Origin: Trematomus loennbergii
Taxonomy: Eukaryota > Chordata > Actinopteri > Perciformes > Nototheniidae
Assembly: GCA_012861695.1 (NCBI GenBank)
Contig: JAAOOA010000060.1
Coordinates: 14,409,472-14,473,471 of the forward strand
DNA length: 64,000 nucleotides
Direction: 5' to 3'
The notes beneath the pieces were generated by a model. The model was not told where the DNA came from and made no database searches. It was given only the letters and a program-made list of their open reading frames with translations. Position numbers and translations under genes: made by a program. Below, piece by piece: positions 1 through 40,599 of the stretch (position 1 is the stretch's first letter; the number at the start of each line of letters is the position of its first letter).

Positions 1-277
1 GCAACAGGTTAATCCACAATCCAAAAGGTGCAACGATTAAATGTGCCTTTCTGCAAGAGGAAAGAGCGCTAAAAATGTGGAGTTGCCAAGTTATTACCAT
101 GCATTTATCGGACATTAGTGCATAAAGATAGAGAGGCAGGGGAAAAGAGAGGCAGTCTAAGCCTATAGCAGCATGACTAGGGGCTGGTCCAAAGTAAGCC
201 TGAGCCAGCCCCAACTATAAGCTTTATCAAAAAGTAAAGTCTTAAGTCCACTCTTTTTCTATGTCAGTTCATTTCAG
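1..277. other. C3 intron, upstream end of the window
   Basis: No exon is recognisable. The acceptor TTTCAG at 272-277 opens the first C3 exon, and the earlier exons (signal peptide and MG1) lie upstream. Confidence 0.7.
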
Positions 278-17802
<17,525 letters not shown>

Positions 17803-17912
17803 TGGAATTAATTGCTTTTGGAATTGTTTATATTTTGACATTATTCCCATCTTGTACGACTTCCACTGCTATAAGATGTATGGACTTGCAATGTTGAAGT
17901 GTATTGATTGAA

Positions 17913-17918
17913 ATTAAA
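17913..17918 (+). promoter_or_regulatory. Likely C3 polyadenylation signal (ATTAAA)
   Basis: ATTAAA lies 111 bp after the C3 stop codon, in an AT-rich stretch followed by TTAATCTCATTTTCTGTG. No AATAAA is nearer, so this common variant is the best candidate, giving a short 3'UTR. Confidence 0.45.
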
Positions 17919-18895
17919 TGATCTTAATCTCATTTTCTGTGTCTTATATTCATATTTGACTGTTTTGTTGGTTATAGTAAACTTCGATGAGTTCTCACCG
18001 AAGCAATATATTAAATATATATATAATGTTGAGTTCAGGGGATAAATGTATAGGAAGTTTAACAATGTATAAAACAATTTCAAATTGGCTGTGATTCAGA
18101 ATATTTGAAAGATTATATAGATACATAATGACAACTGTAATAAAACTACCAACAAAAAGAAAAACATTCAAAGATGTGTTGCTGAAAATGCTGTTTTATT
18201 GATTGTTTGGGTTGAGCAAAAACCATAGTCAAGAAACAAGCAGGTCACAGCCTCTCACAAAATTCAAATGAAAAAATACATCAATTTATCTAACAGTATC
18301 TTCATCGTCATACTTGTATCTTACGAAGGTGAGAGGGTATAATGGGATAAACCCAAAAATGATTGTATTTTTCTGAATCTTATGACTGTAGTCTGTCCAG
18401 TTTACCCTTAATTGTATTTTCTAGCCTGAGTGACAAATGTAGTAATTTATTATTTTATTCTGGTTTATTTATAGTTTTCTCCCTTTTTATTTGTATTTTT
18501 ACTTATTTTATGTTTGTGAACTAAACTGTGTGCTTTTTGTATTTTATGTATTTATTTCTCTGTACAGCACTTTTGGTTTTAAAGTGCTTTATTTGTATTG
18601 TATGATCTGTAGTTTAACACATACACATTAGGAGGCAGCATCGCGCCGCGATGCAGCGTGTGGCTACCAGAAATACAGACGGAGAAGAAGAAAAGAGTGA
18701 CGTACTTCCTTTAGCCCGGCCGCCTTTGGGTTTTGTTGGTGTTCTCGGAGAAAAAAGTCATAACTTTAACGACAGGCAACGTCAAAGCGTGCGAGTCCAA
18801 GAACACAGCGATAGTCAATGCCGAGAGACTCGTTACAATTGGATCAGCAAAGCTAAGTTAATTTTCCAGGTCGAGGTGCCTCAGAAGATAGCGCT
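17919..18895. other. C3-asf1b intergenic region and asf1b 5' flank
   Basis: I see no gene here. The first 700 bp are AT-rich with short tandem-like TTTATTT tracts. From about 18640 the sequence becomes CpG-richer (GCATCGCGCCGCGATGCAGC), with an ETS-like CTTCCTTTAG at about 18706 and an SP/NRF-type GC patch at about 18715-18725. This is probably the asf1b promoter and 5'UTR. An out-of-frame ATG at 18651 opens 88 codons that overlap the asf1b start, and would be an upstream ORF if transcription begins before it. Confidence 0.5.
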
Positions 18896-21800
18896 ATGGC
18901 CAAGGTCCAAGTGTTAAATGTAGCTGTGTTGGACAACCCGAGCCCATTTGGAAACCCCTTTCAGTTTGAAATAACGTTTGAGTGCATGGAGGATTTGCCG
19001 GAAGGTGGGTATTGTTTATAGCTAACGGTTTTCTTATTCTTTGTTATTTTAGCTATATTAGTAGCTCACTCGCTGGTCGCCATCTGCTTTAGTTGTATCT
19101 AATACACCAAATGTAGATGAACGAATCTTAGGTTGTTGATAAGAACGTTGTGTTTTTCGACGATGTATCACTATTAGCTGTCCTAGAGGCTAAATAGCAA
19201 GATATCTTTTGACAAGTTATTGAAAATTGGCGCTGGCGCGTTTGTGCTCATGGCCCCGCCTCCTGTATGCAATGATTGGTTCAGGGTAAATCCGAGGATT
19301 GTTTCCCGAGAAGCTGATTGGTTGTACCAGTTACGTTACTGTAGCAACAGACGAACTCAACGAGTTGCCGCGAACTGAGAGGAAAGACAACAGGGAAGCA
19401 GCTGCCCTGTCCTATCATTCGCCAGTTTATTAGGTACACAAACTGTTTCAGCCTAAATACAACAGTGATGCACACAATGTAATCCTAACCCCATCCAAGT
19501 TATTGTACAGTTGATTCTACTCAAACCGTTTCAGCACAAACTGAACATTTATAGCCTTAATAAAGTGGGATTCTTTTGGAGCACCATACTATTTTTTGTT
19601 TGGTGTAACTTATAAACTGGAAACTGAGTGTTTTCTGGGAATGCAAGCAATCGATGGTGACATCAATTGTAAGCATACCAGGAAATATTAAGTTTCATCA
19701 ACCTATGTAACTGGATCTATTGTAGTGAGTTTTTGAACAACATATTTTTGATTGTAAAAGGGGTAGAAATGCACTCGTAACACTGTGCATACTGTCAGTA
19801 TGAACTCGGGTGAAGCAAATCAGTTTATTGATTTTTACTGTAGATATTTGGCCCAATGGTGAAACTGGAAATTCAAGGACCTATTTTTCTTAGGTCATGT
19901 TACTTGATATTCAGCTAATATTGTAATGGTGGCAGAAGTTCCATAACTGGGAATGTCAAAGAATGCAACCATATTGCCTTGCTAGATACCTTTTTAAGTT
20001 TGAACAGATCCCCCTCTGTCCCCTGATTTACCAACTCCTATACCTCAATTCTAGGGTCGATAGAAAGTACAAATGTGCTATAAGTTCTGTATTTAATGCA
20101 TATTTTAAATCTGTACACTACACTGTTTCGAACAGTGAATGAAATGTATTCTGCTTTCATTGAATATATAAGGTCTGCAACGAGAAGCGTTGTTAAATAC
20201 ACTGCAGATGTTATTCTATTCACCTTTGAAAGTCTCACTGTTGTGTATGGTTTCAGATCTTGAGTGGAAGATCATCTATGTGGGTTCAGCTGAGAGCGAG
20301 GAATACGACCAGGTTCTGGACTCTGTTCTAGTCGGCCCGGTACCGGCTGGTAGACACATGTTTGTGTTTCAGGTATGTAAGCTTTTGTCACGTGTTAATT
20401 CTCTTCTCTTAAAGCTAGACCACAGGGAATTATAGAACTTCTCACCAAATAAATGTGGGTAAAAGTGTTTGATTTCCCTAGTTTTGTTCTTCATTTTGCC
20501 CAGTGCTGCATTAATAGGATAAATACTTTGGTCTAGTTTAATCTAATTTATTTATTTGTAATGTTCCTCTCGTACCCCCAGGCTGATGCTCCTAACACAG
20601 GGCTGATTCCAGAGACTGACGCTGTAGGAGTGACTGTTGTCCTTATAACCTGCACCTACCGTGGACAGGAGTTCATCCGCATCGGTTACTATGTCAACAA
20701 TGAATACACAGATCCTGAACTAAGGGAAAACCCACCTCTGAAACCAGACTACGCTCAGGTAACACATGCATACACTCAGCAAAGACCGGCATTGCATTAC
20801 TTTATGGATAGAAGCGTAGGAAGCCCACACACAACAATCTGCAGACATACACTACAGTGATAGGCCATGCTTGTCGAAAGGGTCTTTTAAGCACACACAG
20901 TTTTTACTGCCCTCTGGTGCTATAAAAATGGAAATGACAGGATACATTGGCATCAAGAGTATAACATAAACTTCAAATATATATACTGTATGAAGTAAAT
21001 GTTTCCTTATCTTTAGTTGTTCTCTCTTAATTCTTATTTTTCTGTTGGTATAACGCAAAAGTAAGTCAAAGACCCCAAATATATGCATTTTAGAGATTAT
21101 AATTTGCTTTCTGCTCTTTTATTCTGAAATTAAAAGTTTTGCTTGCTGAAAAAACTAAAGTTTAATTGATAATGAAAAGAATCCCCATTTGCAGCCCTAT
21201 ACCGCTCAATGCAGGTTAGAGTTAGTTAAAACATAAAGGGGGATGATTTTTTATTAGCCTTAGCCACAAACATTTTCAGTTGGCTAAATATTGATAATGG
21301 CTTTCGTTTGCCTTTTAACAGTGATACAAAATAACCTACACTTTGTTTGCATTCAACTCTGGGCTACAGTGGGCATTGTCAAAACTCCATGAGAGCTGAA
21401 GGTGTTGAATGCAGACAAACATTTTCTTTCTGGTTGAAATAATAAGTGAGGGGTTCTAATATCAGGGATAAAAAGTATTTACTTATTTAGCTTGTAATAT
21501 ACACCTACAGTACAAACTCCATTAACTCTCAGCCTGATAAAGATGTAGCGTGAATGCAAGCCAGTGGAACAGAAGCCTACTCAACACTGACCATGACTCT
21601 CTGAAGTATGCTCTGTATAACTTATACTGTATGTGGAAAAGGGACCTTTTTATATTAACCTGACAGGGATCCCAACTTTAAAAAAAAAAGTTCCTGATGT
21701 TCCTGTCTTTCTTTCTTTTCTGGCATGGAAAGCCATCAAGGTTACATCAGTTTTGGCTATAGGTCCACAATCCTGCAGTCATCGCATGTTTACCAAGCGG

Positions 21801-22512
21801 GTGGGCACTAATGAAAAGATGGTGTTTAGTTCCATTAAAGGTGGGGTAGGTAAGTTTGAGAAACCGGCTCGAGATCGCTAGAATTTGAAAATACACAACC
21901 GGAGAAAATCTGCCACTTCTTTATAGAGCCCCTCCTCCAACACACACGAACGCGCACATGACCAATGAGGGCCCGAGATAAGTTTGTGCACAGATGGAAG
22001 GCTGACAGGCAGGTAGGCCATCCAGTTATTTTAGCCGGGCCGGCTAAAATGATTGGTCGTACTTTTTACAGTACTACGGCTTCCACAGATGACATTTTTT
22101 TATGGATTTTTTGTCAAAGCACTTAAGATATTCATTGCTATCGGGATGTTAAGAGCATTCCATGGAATATAACAAAAAGTGTATCTCGAGCCGGTTTCTC
22201 AACTTACCTACCCTACCTTTAAGAAAAGTGTTGAGACTTTACCCATATTTGGGACTAAAAGTGAGGATATCTCAACTATAAAAAGTAAATCTGTCATTTC
22301 ACAAATTCTCTCAGCTCCTGAGGAACATTTTGGCCTCAAACCCCCGTGTCACCCGTTTCCATATCAACTGGGAGGGCTCAGCAGACAAGATGGAGGACGG
22401 TGAAAATGTTGACCCGTCTCCCAACATCAGCGGCATGCTCCCTCCGTCCTGTTTACCAGGAAAGATGCCACCTATTGGGCTGATGCCGGAGAACTCCATG
22501 GACTGCATGTAA
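18896..22512 (+). CDS. asf1b: Histone chaperone ASF1 (anti-silencing function 1B-like)
   Basis: ASF1 binds the H3-H4 dimer and hands it to CAF-1 or HIRA during nucleosome assembly in the nucleus. Four coding exons (18896-19004, 20257-20372, 20582-20758, 22315-22512) join in frame to 199 residues. The start [20 protein letters not shown] is the near-invariant ASF1 N-terminus. [24 protein letters not shown] and [15 protein letters not shown] are core beta-sandwich strands, and [17 protein letters not shown] closes the roughly 155-residue globular core. A short acidic, proline-rich tail ends in MDCM. The ASF1B assignment over ASF1A rests on linkage to prkaca and samd1, as in human 19p13. No frameshift is seen. 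Intron 3 holds a TTAA-flanked MITE. Confidence 0.95.
19227..19240 (+). promoter_or_regulatory. E2F-like motif pair in asf1b intron 1
   Basis: TTGGCGCTGGCGCG contains two overlapping GGCGC cores of the E2F type, about 220 bp after the first coding exon, inside the CpG-rich 5' region. ASF1B is known as an S-phase, E2F-responsive gene. That this site is used is inference. Confidence 0.3.
21839..22218. mobile_element. TTAA-flanked MITE, copy 1 (asf1b intron 3)
   Basis: This 380-bp element has terminal inverted repeats of about 36 bp (AGGTGGGGTAGGTAAGTTTG... and ...CAACTTACCTACCCTACCT) including the inner CTCGAG. It is flanked on both sides by TTAA (21835-21838, 22219-22222). A second copy lies at 45184-45552. 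The TTAA duplication points to the piggyBac or Kolobok groups, and the AGG start fits Kolobok better. There is no coding capacity. Confidence 0.88.
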
Positions 22513-22958
22513 GAATCATCAGAATAACATAATGGACAAGAAGCTCTTCCTTCAATACACTCAACCACAGTGAAAACACCCATTCGGACAAAGAGGCCAT
22601 GGATTTATCCAGACAACATGTGGACATTAACAGGAAGCAGGGATATGGCAGCAGGAACAATATTTTTATACAGCACACACAAATGGGATGGATCTGGAAA
22701 TATTACAAAATGTTTTTGTCTCTTGTGCATTTCGACACACCGACCTGCACAACCAACATTGCCTTATTTTACTGTATAAGATAATGTCAAAGCTGAGTCA
22801 GAGAAAGTTAAAAGGCCTCAAGTTTGGGTGATCTTAAGACCACCAAATCCTCACAGCAAGTCATACTCATACTGTGCTGCTCATTTTGTCCTCTGGAGCA
22901 CAGATCAAATCTATGGGCAGTACTCTATGTCAGAATAGATGTAGCACTAGCTGCTTAT

Positions 22959-22964
22959 AATAAA
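22959..22964 (+). promoter_or_regulatory. Candidate asf1b polyadenylation signal (AATAAA)
   Basis: AATAAA occurs about 450 bp after the asf1b stop in TTATAATAAATAATTG. A second AATAAA lies at 23380-23385, followed by GTTTGTTTTGTG, a better GU-rich downstream element. Either could end the transcript. Confidence 0.45.
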
Positions 22965-23385
22965 TAATTGTTCTGAAGGTTTGTCTCCTCTGAGCTAGAT
23001 TTGTAGCATTTGAATTACATGTTCAACAATATTGGGTATGAAATATGTGCCGTGTTCAGGGGCCTGTTGCAAGAAGTAGCTTTTATTTGTTAAACGCTTA
23101 CTAATAGTCTGTAAAACAGCCTCTTTAAACAGGCTCCAGGTCAGATAATGTTCTTTAAAATGTTACAAAAAATGTCTGTCTGTAATTATGCACAAACCAT
23201 GTAGGTGAAGGAAACAAAGGAGAAATGGATTCTGTGTTGCAGCCATGTTGTTTGGGTGTTTTAGGCTAACTGTAAATAATGTTTTTTCTCAGCGCTTATT
23301 TTGTCTTCAGGAAGGGAAGGCATGTTTTCTATACTTACTATATATTCTCTGCCTCAGTATTTGTAACAGTGATGGGGTTAATAAA

Positions 23386-24780
23386 GTTTGTTTTGTGAAC
23401 CTAGTGCTGCTTTCTGGTCATCACATCGTACTTACACAGCTGCTTTCCACCTAGAGGAGAGGAAAGGAGAGCACAGCAACAGCAGTGTGTGTGTGTGTCG
23501 CCCACTCTTTCCCCTCCCCTCTCTGGCGCCCTTTCTTTTTTCCAATTTCATTCATAAAATGTAGCAGCCTCACTCCACCATTCTCACTCTAGCCTCATGT
23601 TGCTAGGCAACTGCAGCACAAAAGGGAGGGGGGCTGTCTGCTCACTGATTTTATCTCTTCTGAGGTGAAGGGACTGGCTCCTCTGCCTTCATCTGTTACT
23701 TCTGTGCTTTTACTATTCTCACTGTTTAGCAAGACTGTGAATAGCTGCGGTCTAGATCTAAAAAATGTAAAGCAAATCTATAATAAGTAGTCTTGTAAAA
23801 TGGTGCATACATTAAAATTGGTATCAAAATCAATTGTTGCTTCTCCTGCCTGAGTGGAGGAAATGTATTGGGTGCGTTAACCACAGTTCAATTGTATGGT
23901 CCTTAAATGGACCTTTAAATATACTTTAGACCAATACAAGGATTGTGTATGAGATTGTGTCTTTTGATATCAGATTAATAATATTGAAAAATAATAATCT
24001 GAAAAATGATGCATTATCATAGGTTAAGATATGATTGATCCCAGGGGAGAAATTCACAAGATAATCCATTCACTTTTACTCGTGGTATTTTAAGCATGTA
24101 AGTTTGATACTAGTCCTTATCTGCTTTGCGTTGTTGGTTCTATTTTCAAAATGACAATAACACCATGGTTGCAGCCTTTATATACAGTCTATGGTTGCAG
24201 CCCACCACTGCATTTCTGAAAACCAGAGGTGCCACAGAAATCATTTGATTAAATGTTCAACAAGCACTGATAATAAATAAAAGCTTTATTATATAATCAA
24301 AACACACTGAGATGTCACATGAATGTAGGGCTTAATATTTTACAAGTTGTAGCTTATACGCCTGTTTAGGCTTATAGAATATATATAAAATAAAGTAGAA
24401 GGCTGCAGAGCCATAATATGATGGTGTCAGACCCTGCAGTAGCTGTAGGGATGTCTTATTTATAGCTTGGGTGTTTGTTCATGGGCCTTTTTTTAAATTC
24501 AGACTTATAGACTCAAATCAATCTTAAAATGTGATATTTAGATGCAAATCTATGTGAAATTGAGGCTTTTCAGGATCATGATAATAAGGGGCCCTTGGGC
24601 ATTTGGTACACCGGAAGGTGCGGATGACACGAGATGCTGTTCGAAGAGTCTGACTGTAACCGTCGACGGTCCACACAGACTGAGAGTGTGAGGCTCTGCG
24701 TGTTTTCAGCCAACACTGATTGTAAAATCGGTTTATTCCTGTGATTCACTTCCTACCAGATAAACTCTCCCCTCCATGCA
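23386..24780. other. asf1b-prkaca intergenic region
   Basis: No coding exon is recognisable. The stretch holds a polypurine/polypyrimidine block (23440-23540), an RFX X-box-like site (23599-23611), and AT-rich unique sequence. At 24168-24200 is a TATATACAGTCTATGGTTGCAG-type phrase that I associate with dispersed fish repeats (from memory, unverified). From about 24600 CpG frequency rises towards the prkaca promoter. Confidence 0.4.
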
Positions 24781-25901
24781 CGACCGTCTGCGATCTGTTC
24801 AGAAGTCTGCCAGCCGCGCGGCGCGTGCGTTAAATTCTGACCAACATTTCTATAAATAGCTCGCTGTTGACGTCACTCAGCCAAACGTGTATCAGTCGCT
24901 CGGCGGCGGGGAGAGGGGGTGTATGAGAGCTCGGGGAGGGAAGTTTTTTTTGGAAGAGTGGGGGGGGGGGGGGGGGGGGCATTCCTGTCAACCACTGAAT
25001 ACAGCCAATAGATATCCACGCATTCACCGAGATTCCCACGGTTCGACCACGCCAAGCCAATGGAGGAGAGCAACCGGAGTAAGTGGGCGCGTACGTCGTC
25101 GGGAGGAAAATAATCACTGACGTTCCCGTCGCTTGCTATTTGTATGGCGGCGGTACGCTACCGTTGGTGATGGATTGCAAAGGACCAATTACAACGCTCC
25201 ATGGGACAGCGCTGTAGAAAGGTAGCCAATCAGTTGCCTAGCTCTAGCTGTCATTCAACCCCGATTCTGGCGGGTAGGCGGGACGTTCGCTCGGCTGTAG
25301 TTCCGTCATCTCGCTCGTCTCCGAGGCTACAGGGGGCCAATGTTGATTAGAGCGAATTCCCGTCGTTGTCGGAGCCCGCCGAGGAACCATTTTTAAAAGC
25401 TGGGTTCGGTAACGAAAGGTGGAAGGCTTTTGGTTGATAATATTGCATCCCCGCCGTCGGCATAGCTGTTTTTCTGGCTGGGGGAGGTGGCGAGCCGGGG
25501 GGCCTCGCTCGGAGGGGGCTGCAAGGAGGGACAGGAGAAGACTGGATCCTCCGTGTTCAGGCCAACTGCGCCGAGGTCGGCCTGGCAGTCCAGTGAAGCC
25601 CCAGCGACCGAGACACCACAGCGATAGTTCCCCGTGGATTTAAACTCGATTCCGGTCGCCGGTGGAGGGATGACCGTGGAGTGAGTGAGTCCGCTGCACC
25701 GTCTCTCCGTGGCACCGCATCTCCGTGGCACCGCATCAGCAGCTGTCAGCCTATTAAGGAGCAAAACCTCGGAGTGAACGCTTGCTAACTATAACAGCTG
25801 GATTTAAGGAGCACCATTCAGACCTAATCGAGCTTTGACCGGCGTGCCAAGGCTGTAGGGTGGCCAAAAAGCCACGGATCGCCCGTTGACAAGTTGTCAT
25901 C
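24781..25901 (+). promoter_or_regulatory. prkaca CpG-rich promoter and 5'UTR
   Basis: This 1.1-kb block is GC- and CpG-rich, unlike its surroundings. It contains a TATA-like TATAAATAG (24851-24859), a perfect CRE TGACGTCA (24868-24875) 16 bp after it, a G20 run (24960-24979), and five CCAAT boxes on the + strand (25005, 25057, 25185, 25226, 25337). It runs without a clear acceptor into the prkaca start codon at 25902, so the 5'UTR is probably in the same exon. The transcription start is not determined. Confidence 0.65.
24960..24979 (+). repeat. G20 homopolymer in the prkaca promoter
   Basis: Twenty consecutive G's, able to form G-quadruplexes and prone to length error, about 85 bp after the CRE. 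Confidence 0.9.
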
Positions 25902-37266
<11,365 letters not shown>

Positions 37267-40064
37267 AGTTAGAAAGTGAGAGAGGAAGGGAGTAGGGAGA
37301 GTCAAAGGTAAGCTGGTCAAGTGGGAGACGTAAGGAGGAAGTACTGTCTCCTGTCCAATCACAAGCACCAGCTACAAACAGAGGGGGGAAATGGGATAGA
37401 GAAGGGAAAAGAGCAAGGAGACTGATAACCAGCAGTGTTGCCTTTTCTGTTGTATTTAATTTATTATTCTGTCTTATTTATGGATCCCTTTATAATGAAG
37501 GCGTGCTTCAGATTCATGGGTGTTGGGAAGCCCACTTATTTAGAGTTGCCTCTACACATTTTAACACAAGATCTTCCCGGCTCTTCTATTGTTTCATTCA
37601 TCATTTAGTCACTTTTGGGCCACATCACAGAGAAAGTCGGTTCTACTCTCCTGCAGGTTACATGAATTAGATGATGCGTGGTGCAAGTCGAGGTCTCAGT
37701 CTGCACAAAGGTTTCTTACATTTAAACTGAAAACCTTCTCGTTGTTTCGTTAGCAAGTCGAAGTTGGCCAAAAGAAAAACATAAAGTGGACGCATTGCAT
37801 GCTCAAACAGGTTTCCGTCAGATACAAGTAACACTTGGGGGGGGGGGGGGTCACTAAAGTTTACTCCATCTATACTTCTTATCATTGTAGGCATAGCCAG
37901 GTTTGTGAACTCCATGTGGCTGAAATGTGGCTCCAATGATATCATGTCAGGTTAACAAACATGGACATTTGGATGGTTATATCTCAGTTTAATGGTGTAG
38001 TGACGGAACATTATAACATAATGGTATCTCAGGTTTGAACATATCACTTAATAAGACATTTTATCAACAGAAAGCGTTAGGATTAGCAGGTTAAGAAGAC
38101 GTGTGAGACACTTGCTTATGATATAGATTTGGGAATATACAGTTCTGGTAAGCACTTAAAGGAACATAAGGGAATATTAAGACTTTTGGTTTGCGTTTTC
38201 CAAATGTTTCCTTCCAGAACATTTGGTTTTAAAACGTGACAAATCTGATTTCAAAGCACTCGCTGTTTCTGCTCAGAGCTCACCTACTAGTCAAGTTGAT
38301 GCAGCATTTTGAATCAACCATTAGGCCCTCCCACGAATAGAGACCATCCGAGGCAGATTACCTTAAAACTGCGTCTGGTTGGTGCTCGATGTGTTTTTGT
38401 TCATCTCCCCAGCCCTCTCCTCTTATCACTTGCTAAGTTGAGCCACACTCCATGCGACAGTCTTACATTTGACAGAGACTCTTTCCCATCTCTCTGTTTA
38501 CATGCTTAATTTTTTTTCCATGCAAAGATGACTCCATTAAACAAGTTAGAAGAAGGTAGAGCACCTGGAGTTTAAGAGAGCTCAGACGATACAAAAAAAC
38601 ATCTCAGTGCACAGGATACAAGCGGCCTGTTTAAAGTGCAAAAAGCTCTTCAGGTGCTCAATGCCTCTTTAGCTCTTGAGCTACTATGGCAAATAACTGA
38701 AGCGATGCGACAAAATGGTGGTCTTACGGAGTTTATCAAAGAAGACGTAGTGACATTAGTGTCTGTTTCAAACATTAAAATGCCTTCTTCATAGCTGTGT
38801 TGTGCCACCAAAATGAATATGTTCCCTTTTGGTTCCAAGAGGTGCTCCAGTTCTTGTCTGATCGCTTTAAAAATCCAGATAAGTTTGATGCACACAAGTC
38901 CTTCCTGTCCAAATTTAAAATGACACATTTACAAGTTAACATCAGTGTAAATTCAAGGTGGGCTAAATGAGATGATGTGAGGTCTATGTAGCCCACATTT
39001 CATGGCCGGATTATCCAGCTAGTGGGGTCTGGGCCCCTATTAACCCATCCTCCCTCTCTCTGTACATTAGACAGTATCACTATGCTGGAATATGACATGA
39101 CCCCAGTTTTACTGTGCTGTAATTTGACTTAAACACTACTTTGTGAATATGCATCATGTAAGCACATCATTAGCAGAATTAATGAAGGTCTTAAAGGGCA
39201 AGTGATTCAGCGTTGCACTTGAATAAAACTTGCAAAAGACTTGCAGCAGAGGCTTGGATTTATATAACTGTCACATCATACGGGATGGATGGTAGAGCGG
39301 GGAAAGATTCTAATGTCGACGTGCGACACAATCTGACAACTTTTATAGTCTATTTTCTTTGACAAGTAAAGAAGCAGGATCTATCTAAAGTCCCGTTCTA
39401 GTGTCAGATAAAGTTGTGCTTTAGTAATGTGTTTAATTAAGTTATATTACTACAAACCAACTCATACAGTGAACCTGGGGCTGTTGGGGGCTATGGGCAG
39501 TTGCTTTCCTAGTTGGTAGCCTCAACAGTGTCCATAAAAAAAAAAAGGATTTGGATTATTTTCATAGAAATGAGTCACAGTACAAGGCGACCAACTTGTG
39601 ACCAAAACGGTTGATCCCCTCCCCCATACACCCACTACTTTTCATATTGTTCTTTTTGATTGAGATGTGAAACAGCTGAAAAACATTTCATTGATCAATC
39701 TTGAGTGAAAAATGATATTGGCAGATTAATGGTGGCAAGAGCTACAAAGTTGACACTCGGTTTCAGCCGGCTTATTGGTTATTATGACTAATTTAACTTT
39801 TATTTTCCTTATTCTTATTATTATGACATTGTTGTAAACCAATTGTTGAGAATTCACACTCGCTGTATTACCTCCATGTCAAGTTTAATGTTGACTATAT
39901 CATCATGGACAAAATGTTTGAAGTTCTAATATTATTCCGTGTCTCCTCGATGTTTTTTGCAGTGATACAACTTCCTCTTGATGCAGGCACAATGCTGGTA
40001 CATACTGTCGCACTTTTTAGGGAAATGAGACCCCCATGTAAACCATGTTAACCCACTCCCCCCG

Positions 40065-40068
40065 CACA

Positions 40069-40108
<40 letters not shown>
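40065..40108. repeat. (CA)n microsatellite in the prkaca 3'UTR
   Basis: CA repeats with one TA step, about 80 bp before the distal polyadenylation signal. Confidence 0.95.
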
Positions 40109-40111
<3 letters not shown>

Positions 40112-40188
40112 AAGGGAAGCGTCTAAAGTCACGGGAACAGTGACATAAAAACACGAAGTGTAATATTTTGCAACATGAGTATCATTCC

Positions 40189-40194
40189 AATAAA
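40189..40194 (+). promoter_or_regulatory. Distal prkaca polyadenylation signal (AATAAA)
   Basis: AATAAAGTTTTACTTG is followed about 25 bp later by GTGTGTGTGC, the usual GU-rich downstream element. It is the last AATAAA before the samd1 promoter and the best candidate for the distal end of prkaca. Confidence 0.6.
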
Positions 40195-40599
40195 GTTTTA
40201 CTTGTAAAATTCTACTGAACGTGTGTGTGCTTCCTGGATGTTTGTATGATGGTGGAACTCCTGTGAGTTTGGAAAACAGTGAATTGTAGATTGTGACATA
40301 ACTCAAATGAAGCCTTAGTGTTGTAGCCTGGAGGTCAGACATCTATATCATTGCCATCTGATGCGGAAAGGAGCCTACATCCACCCATCTGTTGACTGCT
40401 CTATTCAGTCTGATTCACCATGATATGCTTCAAAACACGTCTCCCCCCTCACTGTTTGTTCCGCGCAGTTGTGTTTCTTTGTGTCAAATCAGATGTTATA
40501 AACGTCGGTTTGATCAAATCTTGACAGCGAACAAAGACTCCGATGCGCCCAAAGCCAATTCCACCTTAATTTTTAGTTTTGTGCTGGAGACATGCGCCA

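Larger units (their letters stand above)
37267..40210 (+). other. prkaca 3'UTR (long)
   Basis: From the prkaca stop to about 40.2 kb there is no ORF that looks like a gene. Two polyadenylation signals occur, AATAAA at 39222-39227 and at 40189-40194, the second followed by a GT-rich GTGTGTGTGC. I read the whole stretch as a long 3'UTR with two alternative ends. It contains a G12 run (37839-37850) and a (CA)n array (40065-40108). Confidence 0.6.

Noticed and set aside
25393..25764. 123-codon minus-strand ORF in the prkaca 5' region
   Set aside because: CpG-island sequence with few stops. No conserved motif, and the region is better explained as 5'UTR and promoter.
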